From Branchiostoma floridae (Eukaryota; Chordata; Leptocardii; Amphioxiformes; Branchiostomatidae): 64,000 nucleotides of DNA. How positions within the stretch are numbered: the first letter of the stretch is position 1; each line of letters begins with the position of its first letter. Below the pieces are notes generated by a model. That model was not told the DNA's origin. It ran no database searches and was given only the letters and a program-made list of their open reading frames with translations. The position numbers and the translations under genes were made by a program. Positions 1 to 12,012 of this stretch are shown in pieces. The stretch lies in assembly GCF_000003815.2 (NCBI RefSeq), contig NC_049995.1:8102447-8166446 (forward strand). The letters are read 5' to 3'.

Positions 1-369
1 TTACTACGGAGGATGATACTCAGACTAGCAGTGCAATGCAGTGGTCTGAAGACGTTGCGCTTTACCCTGTCCATAACGAGCTTCTTTAGCTCTCATAGTT
101 TTCTTTTTTAGCCTTAATAGTTTTGTAAAACGTAATATTTTGTGGAGAAAAAATACTACCATGTTCCTACCTTACAACGAGTTTCTTGTCCTCCGGCTTG
201 AGGTGTATCCTCCGCGGCTGTTCTATCCTACAGACGGTCGGTGTTGTACATGTGGGAGACAGCGGTGATGGGGTCTTCAGTCGGACCCGGTCCTCCAACG
301 TGATCTGTGGAGTAGAAGGCAGGGACTCAGCTGCAACATCGACGGGAAACAGCCGGAGCAACTCCATTC

Positions 370-975
370 TTACAAACCCTTATTGAAGTCCTTCTCCTCC
401 TGGCAATGGAACTCTCTCGATGAGAACTGTTTTCTTCCTGAATGCAATCTTCCAGCCTTCGAATTCAAAACCAGTGTTCGCTCCATTCTTAACCAGTGTT
501 CACTCCATTATTACAAACCCTCATTGAACTCCTTTGCCCTCTTGCGATGGACCTCTCTCTGTGACAACTGTTTTCTTCCTGTATACAATCCTCAAGCCTT
601 CACAAGTAGAGGTCACAGAACTTCACTCCATTATAACAAGCCCTCATTGAACTCCATTTCCTTCTGGCAATGTATCTCTAGATCTCTCGATGACTAAGAC
701 AAGTGTTTCCCTCCGTATACAATCTTCAAGCCTTTAAAACTAGTGTTCACTCCATTCTTACAAACCGTCATCAAATTCCTTTATCATCCTGGCAATGGAA
801 CTCTCTCGAGGAACTGTTTTCCTCCTGAATACAATCTTCAAGCCTTTAAAACCAGTGTTCACTCCATTCTTACAAACCCTCATTGAACTCCTTTCCTTCT
901 GGCAAGGGAACTCTCTCGATGACAGCTTTTTCCGCCTGAATACAATCTTCGAACGCCTTCAAAATCAGCGTTTAT
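370..975. repeat. Degenerate tandem repeat, unit about 110-125 bp, about five copies
   Basis: The motif TGGCAATGGAACTCTCTCGA, or a close variant, recurs at about 401, 543, 665, 790 and 900. Each copy is followed by ACTGTTTTCTTCCTG, then ATACAATCTTCAAGCCTT, then GTGTTCACTCCATTCTTACA. The first unit carries an extra partial duplication of the GTGTTCACTCCATT part. The short open frames here (for example 383-697 and 795-1046) follow the repeat and show no domain, so I do not call a gene. Confidence 0.8.
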
Positions 976-1334
976 TGCTATCTCATAGCATGATGATTGT
1001 CACCACCCATTCACTTAGTCCATCGCCTATAGACGTGGTCAAATGACCTTGCATTGAACAAACCCGTAAAAGATCCTTTAGTGGATTCCTCATCCCATTC
1101 CTTGTCATCAAATGAAATTATTTCACAAATCCTTTTGTGGTCCTTACTCCTCATTTCTGCGTCACAGAATACATTTCCATGAAATGTTAAAACAGAATTG
1201 AGACTAAGAGCACTGAAGGATGAAAACAGGATAAGGCATCAGGTAATGGATCTTCGAAGTTCTATCCGATTTTTGACGCGTTCCATGATTGAATTGGGAG
1301 ACAACCTGCGAATGTCCTAAAGACTGATTCACAG

Positions 1335-1610
1335 AAAAGTGTAAAACGCGATTTTAAGGCTGATACGATACTACTGAAATTTTATCAAAGATTTCTGAAG
1401 TAAGTATATCAGCGTATAGCTCCACAATAGCTAGTACACTTGGCACACACTGATCCACAATTGTAGTAGGAGAGCTCTGAAGATCTCAAAACTGATCTTG
1501 ATAAACTGCAAAGAGCACAACGCGATTCAAGGCCAAAGATACAAAGATTTCCTCAAATTCCTCTTGACGTAACGTCCACCATAGCTAGTAAGGAGCTGTT
1601 AGCACACGAT
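1335..1610. repeat. Two diverged copies of a repeat of roughly 130 bp
   Basis: The order of motifs AACGCGATT, AAGGC, CAAAGATTTC and CAATAGCTAGTA/CATAGCTAGTA is repeated with substitutions and small gaps. The similarity is weak and I give it low weight. Confidence 0.35.
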
Positions 1611-2805
1611 GGTTTGGTGGAAAATTCATCGAATGTCCCGAGCCGTATCGCAAACTCCTTCCACACCAATGTCTCCAAGAGCACACCCTGGACCTCATGA
1701 GGTGCCGAAATGCATGCATCCTCACGAACATGGTGATACCGAGGCCCCCAAGGCTCAGACGATGTTTTATTGAAGCGTAACCCATGGCAACAGGTCGCCT
1801 GGGGGGCCTGCATCTTCTATTTTACCAGGAAGTAATTATGTATAGATGGATGGACATTTTGAGCCCGCCCAGGCCTCGACACCAAGGGAGTTAGTACCCA
1901 GGGTTCGTTTTGAGTACCTAAACTCAGTTCAGTTTCGATGTCAGGTTTCAGGTCGAGAAGTTCAGCTCTGGACTTACAAGTCCCATCCTGAACCCATGAC
2001 ATATGTGTGCTGGAAATTTCTTTTGCGATCTGATACATGTAAAATTGCAATGGCATGACCATACATGCAAGGCCAAAACATTTGAATAATGAATAAGAAA
2101 ACAGACATGTTTTCGTCCTTTTTTTACTGTACATCTCAATATCTATGGAAGGTTTTAGATCTATAGATGGTTCAGATCAATATGAAGAATATCTATATGC
2201 GACAGGTAGTTTATACAAGTCTGAAACTGGTTCCTGACATTTGGTTGTTGTTTTCTAAACCTAAACGTTTTCACAAGTCCATTCCTGTCCAGTGTAAAGG
2301 TACGCAGCAGTGTAGTAAGTTCCGATACGGCTGCGTCATGGGCGTTGAAAAATTTTGCGGCAGGACTCAAGAACTATGATTTGTAATATTCAATATTCAG
2401 TAACATCAAAAAGGTGTATATTTTAGACAAACGTCTTTTTTTTCAGTGAACAATATTTATTATGGTTGTTTGGAATCAGGAACTGCTATATATAAGTGTC
2501 ATGGGCCCTTTAAACAACGCCTTGAAATGGTACCTTCGGGTTCATTTATTGAAATAGAAGACTTTGATCAAATGGAATTACTTACGATTCAATAAAGCCC
2601 ACCAGGCAACCATATATCCGATGAAGCCCGGCCGAGTCGACCTATATTCTTCCAATATCCAAATATTGCCTTCCATTTCCATCAGCATCTCATCGATATC
2701 CACAATGCCACAAAAAGCAACCTTCTCAAAAAACAGAACCTTTACAATTTTCCAATTCAGACACACACTACCCAACATGATGACTTCTACTTCACTCCAA
2801 TGGGC

Positions 2806-3165
2806 TTCCTTCAGAACACATCCCATACAAAGGCATACTGTGGTAGATACCATTATGAACCGTTTACAATGCCTAAAGATGCGGATCCTCTAGGAAAAGA
2901 TTGAGCGATCGCTCCTATTCAAAGAGGCGAAATAAAATCGTAGATCAGAAATTGTATAAGGAGACAGCTTTTGGCTAATATGTGTATTACAGTTTTCCTT
3001 TAGAACACATCCCATACAAAGCCTGAGGTAGATACCATCGCGAACCGTTTGTACCTGAAGATACAGATCCTCTTATAAAAGATTGAGCGATCTCTCCTAT
3101 CCAAAGAGGCTAAATAAAATCGTAGATCAGAGATTGTAGAAGGAGACAGACTATAGGAGACGTAT
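2806..3165. repeat. Tandem duplication of about 189 bp
   Basis: Two copies begin at about 2806 and 2995 with TTCCTTCAGAACACATCCCA and TTCCTTTAGAACACATCCCA. Both continue through GGTAGATACCAT, GAACCGTTT, AAAAGATTGAGCGATC, AAAGAGGC and AATAAAATCGTAGATCAG to AAGGAGACAG. They differ by scattered substitutions and short indels. Confidence 0.85.
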
Positions 3166-3199
3166 TACCTACCATAGCGATATGTCTTGTCCTAGTCAC

Positions 3200-3326
3200 C
3201 GTACATCCACTGTCATGGTACAGTTGATACGTTCCAGCGCGTCCTCATTGATGACACGATTGCCACATCCGCCTGCAACGTAGATGAGCACTCCAGGCCC
3301 CACATCGCACGCGGTACATGTCCATT
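3200..3326 (-). CDS. Possible orphan internal coding exon, unidentified product
   Basis: On the minus strand a 127-base block sits between an AG (after AAATCATCAG) and a GT donor (GTACG then GTGACT). It is open in one frame, enters in phase 1 and leaves in phase 2. It encodes about 41 residues with Cys and Gly content, including WTCTACDVGPG, VAGGCGNRVINEDALE and INCTMTVDV. Its base composition is GC-rich and coding-like compared with the AT-rich surroundings. I do not recognise the family. No partner exons were found on this strand nearby, so it may be a real exon of a gene whose other exons lie to either side, a relic, or chance. The surrounding 140-codon open frame extends into apparently noncoding sequence. 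Confidence 0.35.
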
Positions 3327-3329
3327 CTG

Positions 3330-4780
3330 ATGATTTGGTGTGCTTATATAAGAGAATCCTTTGGGGAATTGTAAACAAGCTTGTGAAAACTGCAGCTCTG
3401 GTTTCGTAGTTCAAAACCAGAGAGAGCGAGTAAAATATATGGCCCGCAGGCCGGAATTGGTCGGAATTGGAAATAAATTGGAAAATCGGTGCCCCGGGCG
3501 TAAGATACTTTGGGCATCGGGGGGTCAAAGATCGTAACACGGTGACTAAGCTGTACGGCAAGCGAAAAATTGCGTTTCCTTTTTTGGAGCAAAATGTATA
3601 GAAAGCTCTTGTAAACATATAGCCCTAAGCTTAAAAGAAGAGAGAAAAAGCTTGTCAGTTATACCAGGACCTACACATCTCAGAATGTCATTTTATAAAA
3701 TCGCACTGTAAGACGTTTATTTTGATATTTTGAGATTGACCGTTAAGGCAACTTTGCCAACTTTCATTTTGATTGGTCAGTTGATTGATTACATTTGAAT
3801 AAGGCATACAGTAGAGGCCGATTGGGGCCAGTAGACATATAGGCGTTATTAGTGTAATTTACGCAATACCTGAATCGACTGTGCACTCCATCTAGTGTGG
3901 CGTGATAGGTCTACATATCTCTTGGGAGGTAACACCGATTTTTGATAGCCTCTCTTCGACAGCTTTTGATAGATGTGGTATGTATGTTTTTTTTTATGGC
4001 GTTCTAAGGAATGTTTTAGGCCATGCTAATTTGATTATATGGATGATATCCCCCGTGAACCACAAAACTGGTGCGAGCGTGCGAATAAAATGCTTGGCAA
4101 ATTAAATCACCTTAAGTATGAAATCTAAGAACAAATGACTAAACACAAAGAGGTATGCCGAAGAATAAAGTCTTCTTTTTCATTCACGTCTTCTTCTTTC
4201 ACTTTGAAATTGACATTAGTTGCAATTGTCCTTTTTTTCTACATTTTTTTCTTCAATTTTACTCACATATTCACAGCTGCTTTCTTCGATTTACAGTACG
4301 ATCAAAAGCTTTCTTAAAATGTACTAAAATTTATGCACGCACAGGTGTCATCCATATAACCGAATCAACATAGCCTTACCTTAATTATGTTATTTGCCTT
4401 GTGATAAAATAATGCATAGAAATAAAGTCGTAACCTTTTTAGGATTTCATAAACTATGAATTCTTGATTCTATTTGCACTAACTTTAAAATAGTTTGTCA
4501 CTAGCTATGAGTCACTCCTTTATGGTAGGCTAATGTGTGACAGGGACTTGAATAATTATGCAACTACTCAAACAATTGTGACCTTCAAACAGTCCGTATG
4601 GAGTACCTCTTGCTTCCGCCATGAGGCGTTACTGCGTTGTTCTGGTACCAGTTTAGTACAAACATGTCCTTGACATTCCGGATCCGCCGCTTAATGACTA
4701 GCTATTCATGTAATGGTGGGGTTTAACTGAGATGAATCGGACAAAGAGCAAAGACATATATGTGCTTCTCTCTCTATATA
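3330..4780. other. AT-rich stretch without recognisable features
   Basis: I see no domain-bearing frame, repeat array or RNA gene here. The short open frames at 3902-4373 are low-complexity Phe/Leu/Ser-rich translations of T-rich DNA. Confidence 0.5.
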
Positions 4781-4783
4781 TAT

Positions 4784-4944
4784 CTATCTGTGTGTGTGTG
4801 TGCGTATGTGTATACGTGTCACCGTGTGTGTGTCTGTGTGTCTGTATCTGTGTTTTCTGTGTGTGTCTGTAAGCATGTGTGTCTGTGTGTGCATGTGTGT
4901 GTATGTGCGTCTGTGTGTTTGTGGTTTTTGTGTGTGTCTGTGAG

Positions 4945-5019
<75 letters not shown>

Positions 5020-5037
5020 CTATCTGTGTGTCTCTCA
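4784..5037. repeat. (TG)n microsatellite with degenerate flank
   Basis: An imperfect TG/TGTC-rich run leads into a pure TG run at about 4947-5017. The long Cys/Val and His/Thr frames over it are translations of the dinucleotide. Just downstream (5107-5132) ATAAAGGATTCAATCAATCA looks like a LINE-type 3' tail with a (TCAA)n end. Confidence 0.95.
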
Positions 5038-5691
5038 GTGAATTGTCAAACGTGAGATGAACTGTAGTGACCTTGGGACAGGCTGCGGTCAGTGAACTCT
5101 CAGATATAAAGGATTCAATCAATCAATCATAAATACACCCCAGGGGATGGAGTATTGCTCTCTGTGTCTGTGACTAGTTGTTACCATTCAAACATACAGT
5201 GTTGTTATTTAGTATGTGAGACTACATATATATAATCATATAAGGGCCACAAAGCTATGTAGGTACGGGTGTGAAGTCTGCCAACTAACATTAGCAATTC
5301 TCTCTGGTCAATGACCTTCACCTTGTGATCATTCAAAATTCGTGTGAATGTCGTTGGTACGTACTGGTACGCTGGATGATAGGCACTGTTTGCAAATCCA
5401 CCAATGACTAATGCCTATGATTTAACCTAATTATCTTCGCCCTTTAGTGTGACTCAGACTGCTATTACTTCAACACACTTGTAAAACTACCACGAGGATT
5501 TTTTCATCGCAAACAAGCCGCCATTTTGGAACCTATTCGCGACAATATTGAAGTCTAGTTTTCGTTTAGTTTGCGTCTAGTTGGCGGCTATTTCGCGCCT
5601 TTTTATCCACTTGCTTTTTTTTTAAATTAAAAAGATAACCATTTCACGGGTACACAGGCGTCTATTGGCGGCGCTATTGCAGCCAGCTTGC

Positions 5692-5993
5692 GACTGTGTG
5701 CGGCACGTTGGCGACTGCTTGAGCGGGTATCTCACTGGACTGCGGCACGTTGGCGACTGCTTGAGCGGGTATTGCACTGGACTGCGGCACGTTGGCGACT
5801 GCTTGAGCGGGTATCTCACTGGACTGCGGCACGTTGGCGACTGCTGGTGCGGGTATCTCACTGGACTGCGGCACGTTGGCGACTGTTTGAGCGGGTATCG
5901 CACTGGACTGCGGCACGTTGGCGACTGCTTGAGCGCGTATCTCACTGGACTGCGGCACGTTGGCGACTGCTTGAGCGTGTTGGCGACTGCTTG
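5692..5993. repeat. 42-bp minisatellite, seven copies, open in several frames
   Basis: GCGGCACGTTGGCGACTG starts at 5700, 5742, 5784, 5826, 5868, 5910 and 5952, exactly 42 bases apart, and is followed in most copies by CTTGAGCGGGTAT. Because 42 is divisible by 3 and the unit has few stops, open frames of 94 to 123 codons appear on both strands, each a 14-residue repeat. Differences between copies are few and scattered. No start context or splice site marks one frame as real, so I call it a repeat, not a gene. Confidence 0.9.
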
Positions 5994-6021
5994 CTAATAT
6001 ATTGCATTCCCCAATGTGCTT

Positions 6022-6216
6022 CTCTCAAAGCAGAGGTTAGGCTCCGGCTGTTTTTTTAACGTTTTTTTTAGTCGATTTTATCGGGCTTTCTATTTTGTAT
6101 TGTATCTTGTATTGTTTTGCTGGCGTACTTCAAGAAAAATGACAAAATAGAAAGCCCAATAAAAACGACTAAAAAAGGTTTTAAAAAACAGCCGGAGCCT
6201 AACCTCTGCTTGGAGA
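6022..6216. mobile_element. Foldback MITE, family with CTCTCCAAGCAGAGG-like ends
   Basis: The left end CAGAGGTTAGGCTCCGGCTG is matched in inverted form by CAGCCGGAGCCTAACCTCTG on the right. The inner arms also pair: GGGCTTTCTATTTTGT on the left and ACAAAATAGAAAGCCC on the right. No coding capacity remains. Related copies lie at 13058-13297 and 15441-15597. Confidence 0.85.
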
Positions 6217-6593
6217 GTACAATGTTCCGCATTCCAGTGAGATACAATAGTGTCATTCCTCCAAATTATAACATAGAAAACAATTAATCGGTTGTGTTTT
6301 GGGTTATGATGATGATATAGTCAGACCTGTAAATAAATTTAGACAAAAACGTATTTGCAAGGATTGAACCCTGCAGGACATATGAGTTTTGACAATAGCA
6401 GGACCAGTCAACCACCTATGTACAATGATTGACAATTATTATGGTACATTCCACTTCATTTTCCATGAAGTCGTGTCATGGACTCAAGGCCGATCATTTA
6501 GAAGACACTCACCCCTGCAGACCTAAAATGTATCACAAAGAACACCTAAACCGCAATTGTAATCTGAAAATTAGCCGACTGACAAAAAATGCC

Positions 6594-6787
6594 TAACGCT
6601 GGTTACCTTTATCCGTGGAGTAACCTATATCCGGTGTACTGTTTAAGAAAAGGGCTTTTACGGATTTCAAGTCGACGACGGTGGTTTGAAACTGCAATGC
6701 TTGGAAAATATTGCAGTCTGAAACCACCGTTGTCGACTTGACATAACGGATATAGGTTACCCCGCGGATAAAGGTGAACTAGCGTTA
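6594..6787. mobile_element. Foldback MITE, TTTATCCGCGGGGTAACC family, copy 1
   Basis: The ends are TAACGCTGGTTACCTTTATC on the left and the inverse GATAAAGGTGAACTAGCGTTA (first 20 bases GATAAAGGTGAACTAGCGTT) on the right. The inner arms pair as CAAGTCGACGACGGTGGTTT against AAACCACCGTTGTCGACTTG. The whole 194-base element is close to a palindrome. Other copies are at 36987, 45316, 49249, 51081 and 61328, with a single end at 47894. Confidence 0.9.
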
Positions 6788-6789
6788 CT

Positions 6790-8540
6790 TAGACCACATC
6801 CCGTCTTGTTGCTCGGATGTGACAAATTTGGATTAACGTACACCCCTGTGCTTTCACAGGGCATTCAACTCGTTCCTTTCAACCAATTGTGGTTTTCAAA
6901 AGTACAGTTTATCGGAAGCCCTTTGACTCGAAAATGGACCAATTTAGAGATTTGGTTGTTCCTGTTGTTATGAGGGTGTGTATGCTCTTTTTCTGTAAGG
7001 CGTATATATTGGCTTTGACTGTACTTTGATCCGCAATCAGTTTTAAATTTCTAGGCATTCTAGTACTAATTCCTTGTAATAAGTATAGAAATCCGCTTTA
7101 TTGTAAATGTTATAAGCGAGGAGACCAAATTTTGCGTAGTTGTCTTGATTTTGGCGTAATACGTCGAGGTATCTTCTGAATTCAGTGACAGTGTAAAGCT
7201 TTCTCGGTGACCCCCATGCAGCGCCTCTGTTTTCGAGGGTTCAGGAAAGAAGAACAACAAAACACTGAAGCATTTTTCAACACATAAGTGTGTTTTTTAT
7301 AAGACGTTCTCGAATGTTCAAAGGTCTTAAACTTAAACTCCTCGCTTAAATCTTAACTTAATTGTGAAAGGGCACGTATTCCGAGAAGGAGAACAAACAA
7401 GATAATCTAAAACACCACCTTCTGCGTTCATGACATTTTGCGATTTCACAGCCGACCTGACGTATTGTCACACATATCATTACAGCCAGATGCACAGATA
7501 ATTAGCACAGCGAGAGACAACTAAAACTGATCACCGTAACAGCAACTCAATAGTATATGGACAACTCAAGAGTCAGATCCAAAGACTTACAAAGCGTAGA
7601 AATGTCAAGAAGGTAGCTTTTTAGTCTCAAGCGGAGAGATCTAAAAATAGAAAGTCTGAAGATGATATTATGATAGATATGTGAAAGGTCAGAAGACTGG
7701 GTTGTCCTTGTGTATTGTTACCTCCGGAATAGCCGGGAGCAACACGCATTGATCACGCACGCACATGTACAGTTTTGCGTGGTCACCTGGCAGGCAACGT
7801 GGACCAAGCCAGGCCAGAGATACTGTAAAAGATTCAATTTTCGCTCTAGGATGCTCATAGATAAAGAAATAATCTTCTTACATTTTGTATGTTTTGTATT
7901 TTATTTAAATCATACTTTCGTGCGCCATATTCCAATTATAAAACAGAGGGTCACACAAATCGACTCATCCTGGCAAACAAACAAAACAAACAAACTACGA
8001 ACAAACAAACAAACAAACAAACAGAACAGAACAAACAAAGAGCAAGCGAAGACAAACACACTTTGTTACTCAAGCGTTGTACATTGCAGAAAAGCAATGT
8101 TTTCTTAAAGAGCTTATAGCGCCAATCATATGTAACTTTTGTTTACATTCACCACATATTCTTCATGGGCAGTTCATTGGCAACTGGACAGGGGGCGCTC
8201 TGTCCTTTATGACAAGAAAAATCCGGTTCAATTAGATTGTTGGGGGTTCGCTGCTATGCGATACCCTCTAATCGTGGTGGCTTCAAAAATGTGCTGGAAC
8301 TAATAACAGAGACACACAAATGAGAAGGGATTAGGAATACACTACATTGTGTGTAGGATTCGAATTGGTGGCTTTGCAGACAATTGTTAGGAACAACTAT
8401 TAGTGGTTTTGTTTGGTTTGGTTTGTCAGAGAATCTTCACTGCCGACCGCTTTCGGACGAGTTTTTTATGCTTTGTCGCTTCGAACGCTTTGCGACCTTC
8501 TAGTTCCACAGGAACATAGCAAAATTGTTTTTGTATGGCA
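6790..8540. other. Gene-poor spacer with a short (AAAC)n tract
   Basis: Apart from an (AAAC)n run at about 7976-8040, I see no repeat, RNA gene or domain. The frames at 7710-8119 translate the AAAC run. Confidence 0.5.
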
Positions 8541-8544
8541 ATAT

Positions 8545-8845
8545 GGCTATACACAGACACACATACACACACCAAACACACCAAATCCAATTTTTATCGT
8601 CTTTTCGTTCACGTGTTTTGCACACAAGGCGCTCGAAAACACACACACATACACACGCACATCATGAAGCGCACAAGCACACACATAAACACACACATAC
8701 TAACACACAAACACACATATGCACAATTTATACACAAACACAAGCATTTACGCAAAATCCGCATACATAAACACAGGAAACCCCCCACACAATCACACAC
8801 ACAGACGCAGAAATACATACAGACACACACACTAACGCACGCACG

Positions 8846-8882
<37 letters not shown>
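8545..8882. repeat. (CA)n-rich microsatellite
   Basis: Degenerate ACAC-rich sequence runs into a pure CA stretch at about 8850-8882. The open frames over it are Thr/His or Val/Cys repeats without meaning. Confidence 0.95.
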
Positions 8883-9430
8883 CAGAAACACTCATGCATA
8901 CGGACAGATACTTTAGATACTTTGAAATTATCAATGATCATACCTACGAATAACGATGTATCAATCAACTTGTGTACATGTACATGTATATAACTTCGGA
9001 GGTCAAGGACTATAAAACTTTCCCGCTAAAACCGGCTGCCTCTTTTTCAAACGTAAGACGTCAGCTATGACGTACGAAATGGGCCAATGACGTGCGTGCT
9101 CCGCGAAAGGCGACCAGTCGTCGGAGGAAGGGATGTAATAGCATTGTCTGACCTTTTCACATGCGTGTTTATCGTAAAATCATGGCGGTGACAATAATCT
9201 GATAAACGTGTGAAAATCTCGGTAAGCATCAAAGACACAAGCATACTTATGTTGTGCAAATATACTTTGCGCTAAAAGGGAACTAAGAAATTGAATGTGG
9301 GTTCGCCGATAAAAGCGTCAAAATTAAACAAAATGACGACAATGAACTGAAATTTCGCAAATATTATACATTGATAGAATTACTACATACGTTTGCTTAC
9401 TAGTAGTTTGTAGTCTATGCCCAGGAATGT

Positions 9431-9545
9431 AACACACGCACACACGCACGCACGCACACACAGACGCACACACACATGCACATACATATACACGCGCACA
9501 CACACACGCGCGCACATACATACACACGCACACAAACACACACAG
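9431..9545. repeat. (CA/CG)n-rich microsatellite
   Basis: ACACACGCAC-type sequence with interspersed CG and TA steps. It is separated by about 550 bases of unique sequence from the previous CA tract. Confidence 0.95.
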
Positions 9546-10730
9546 AGACAAACGCTGTGTACGGAACATTTTCGTGAGTCATTCCAGGTGCCAACAGGCT
9601 CATACACAGACATAGGTATAAATGATAACAAAGAATATAACCGTTATGAATTTTATGCAATATTACCACTGTTAGCGCCATTTGTCATAAATAGTATCTG
9701 TCTAATTGAATACAAACATATCACTGGCGCAATAGAATATTGGCAAATTCGTGAATATATGAAAACAATATGGGCAATGCGGTATTTGGATAGGACACTC
9801 TATGCGCCTTTCTTCTCTTGATAGTCAAAAAAGTTTTCTTTGCTATTTTCTTTGCTTGCAGTTTTCTTGCTGTACGTAGCTTCAAGTAGGACGAATACGT
9901 ATTCCTTTACGCAAATCATGCTCGTTACTTTTATATGCTTGACGCATGTACCTTGACATAAGAGCATAAAGTTGCAATAATGCAAGTTGGCATGGAGTAA
10001 ACAACAAAATGGCGACCACTCATACAATGTACGTCACCTACATAAGACTGACGACATTAGTAACGAAATAGACCGCCAAAACATGTCGGCTAATTAACGG
10101 GGTGTCACCTTTTCTTATATCTCCTGCCATGTCCACTGAGGCAGTTTCAATTAGGCGACCAAAACTGTCTTTAATAGTTCACGTCAATGTCATTGATAAT
10201 GAAATTTATTTGTAATGTTACATTTTGTATGTATCATTTCTTTCGCCAAGAAGATTATGTTTTCGTGAGCGCGCTTGTTGTGTTTGTGAGTGTGTGTCTG
10301 TGACCAAGAGAACTCGAGAATGCCTAGACGGATTGTCTTGATACTTGGTGTGTTGGTAAGTTTTAGTGAGACCACGAAATGATGATATTTTCGCCACCTA
10401 TCGACTTGTTATGGTACTGCAGCAGAACAGAAAAATATTTTCAAACTTCCATAGAGCCATTTTTGTGTTATACACGAAGAATAGCACACAATACATGATT
10501 TAATTAAGATAAATATGCTGATAACATTCAAAACATGGTTTCTACAGGTATGGTACAAAAATAGCTGTACTACAACATTCCTCTACTTCGGTGTCACGAC
10601 ATCTATGTCAAATGTAATACATCATTGTCACATAAGTGTGATAGATCACATATAAATCAACAATGTATATATAACAATGTCACATAGGGATGATGGTTTC
10701 CATAATTAACAATTACATAGCTATATATAG
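9546..10730. other. AT-rich spacer without recognisable features
   Basis: I see no convincing coding exon, RNA gene or repeat in this stretch. Confidence 0.45.
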
Positions 10731-10854
10731 GAGGATATCACTTATTCTGGCAAGACTGGGCTGTGATATTGTTGGATACGGTTGTTCCTAACTAGTCTGT
10801 ATTTGATTTATGTCATACCTGGGCCGCGATAACGTTCGATACAGACGTTGGAAC

Positions 10855-11500
10855 ATTGCTGTTGTGACAATGTTTCTTCGAGGGTACCAAATTTTCTCAA
10901 CTTCTGGCGCATTTTGCATCCAAATATTTGTTTTCTCAGGTGGGTATGACATAGATAGAATACAACACGGTGTATTCCGCATCACCCCTGGTGCCAGCCC
11001 NNNNNNNNNNNNNNNNNNNNNNNNNNNNNNNNNNNNNNNNNNNNNNNNNNNNNNNNNNNNNNNNNNNNNNNNNNNNNNNNNNNNNNNNNNNNNNNNNNNN
11101 TCCTCACACAAAGAACGTTAATTCCTACGCTTTAACCCCATCTTTCACGATTGGAGGGACACGCGCGCGCAGCCTGTGTGATACAAGTGGAATCCAGTGG
11201 GCTCTATCATAGATACAGAATACACCGTGTTGTATTCTATATTTATGATATATCCCACTGGCTTCTACTTGTATCACACAGGCTTCGCGCGCGCATCTCT
11301 CCAATCTTCGAATATCGGGTTTAAACGTTGGAATTAACGTTCTTTGTTTGAGGATACAAATTTTCAAGTTCTGGCACAATGTTTGGTTGAACTGTGTGTT
11401 TTCTAGAGTGGGCGTGACAACCCGGGTTGTGGGTTGGATAGCCCCCCGGCCTTCGGGCACTTCAACCCGCGGTCGGGCTGGTACCTTGGGCGGTACGGAA
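10855..11500. mobile_element. Composite palindromic element interrupted by the assembly gap
   Basis: A large inverted repeat is centred near 11222. CACACAAAGAACGTTAATTC after the gap is matched by GAATTAACGTTCTTTG on the right (11329-11345), and GCCTGTGTGATACAAGT by ACTTGTATCACACAGGC. The centre reads GAATACACCGTGTTGTATTC. A direct copy is also present: ACCAAATTTTCTCAACTTCT (about 10887) resembles ATACAAATTTTCAAGTTCTG (about 11354). The right end, AACCCGCGGTCGGGCTGGTA, resembles in inverse the GC-rich part of the element at 21075-21300. Confidence 0.7.
11001..11100. other. Assembly gap (100 N)
   Basis: Exactly 100 N. The size is probably conventional and not measured. It falls inside a palindromic repeat, which would explain the failed assembly. 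Confidence 0.98.
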
Positions 11501-11587
11501 TCTGTGCATCCTCTATAGTATACATATATATATTATCAAATAGAGTTTAAATATCCCATATTTGACTATATTATTATACTCTAGATC

Positions 11588-12012
11588 TCACTCGTTCATC
11601 CACACTCACATTCACTCACTCACTTACTCATGATCACTCATTCACACAGGCACTCACAAAGGTACTCACTCATCCACTCACTCACTCACTCACTCGCTCG
11701 ATCACTCACTCATTTTCGAACTTCCTCGCTCACTCAATAACTCACTCACTCGAACACTTACTCTTACTGACTAACCGTCACTCACTAACTCATTCACCCA
11801 CAGTCACTCAATTACACCCACTCACTCACTCACTCACTCACTCACTCACTCACTCACTCACTCGCTCATTCATTCACTCACTCATTCACTCATTCACTCA
11901 CTCATTCACTCATTCACTCATTCACTCACTCATTCACTCACTCATTCACTCACTCATTCACTCACTCATTCACTCACTCACTCACTCACACACTCGCTCA
12001 CTCACTCACTCT
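11588..12012. repeat. (CACT)n / (CATT)n tetranucleotide array
   Basis: Degenerate ACTC repeats with ATTC variants; the purest part is at about 11815-12000. Within it a higher-order CACTCATTCACTCATT phrase recurs. Confidence 0.95.

Noticed and set aside
2578..2853. Minus-strand 91-codon frame (KIVKVLFFEKVAFCGIVDID)
   Set aside because: Looks moderately protein-like, but I see no domain or splice logic, and its end overlaps the 189-base tandem duplication. A translated database search would settle it.
4760..5122. Long Cys/Val and His/Thr frames
   Set aside because: Translations of the (TG)n microsatellite. The same applies to the frames at 8525-8993, 9324-9821, 17185-17610 and 18603-18953.
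5665..6059. CRISPR-like regular repeats
   Set aside because: The 42-base units are contiguous with no unique spacers, and the DNA is eukaryotic; it is a minisatellite.
10788..11212. Open frames running through X residues
   Set aside because: They exist only because N bases in the gap cannot create stops.
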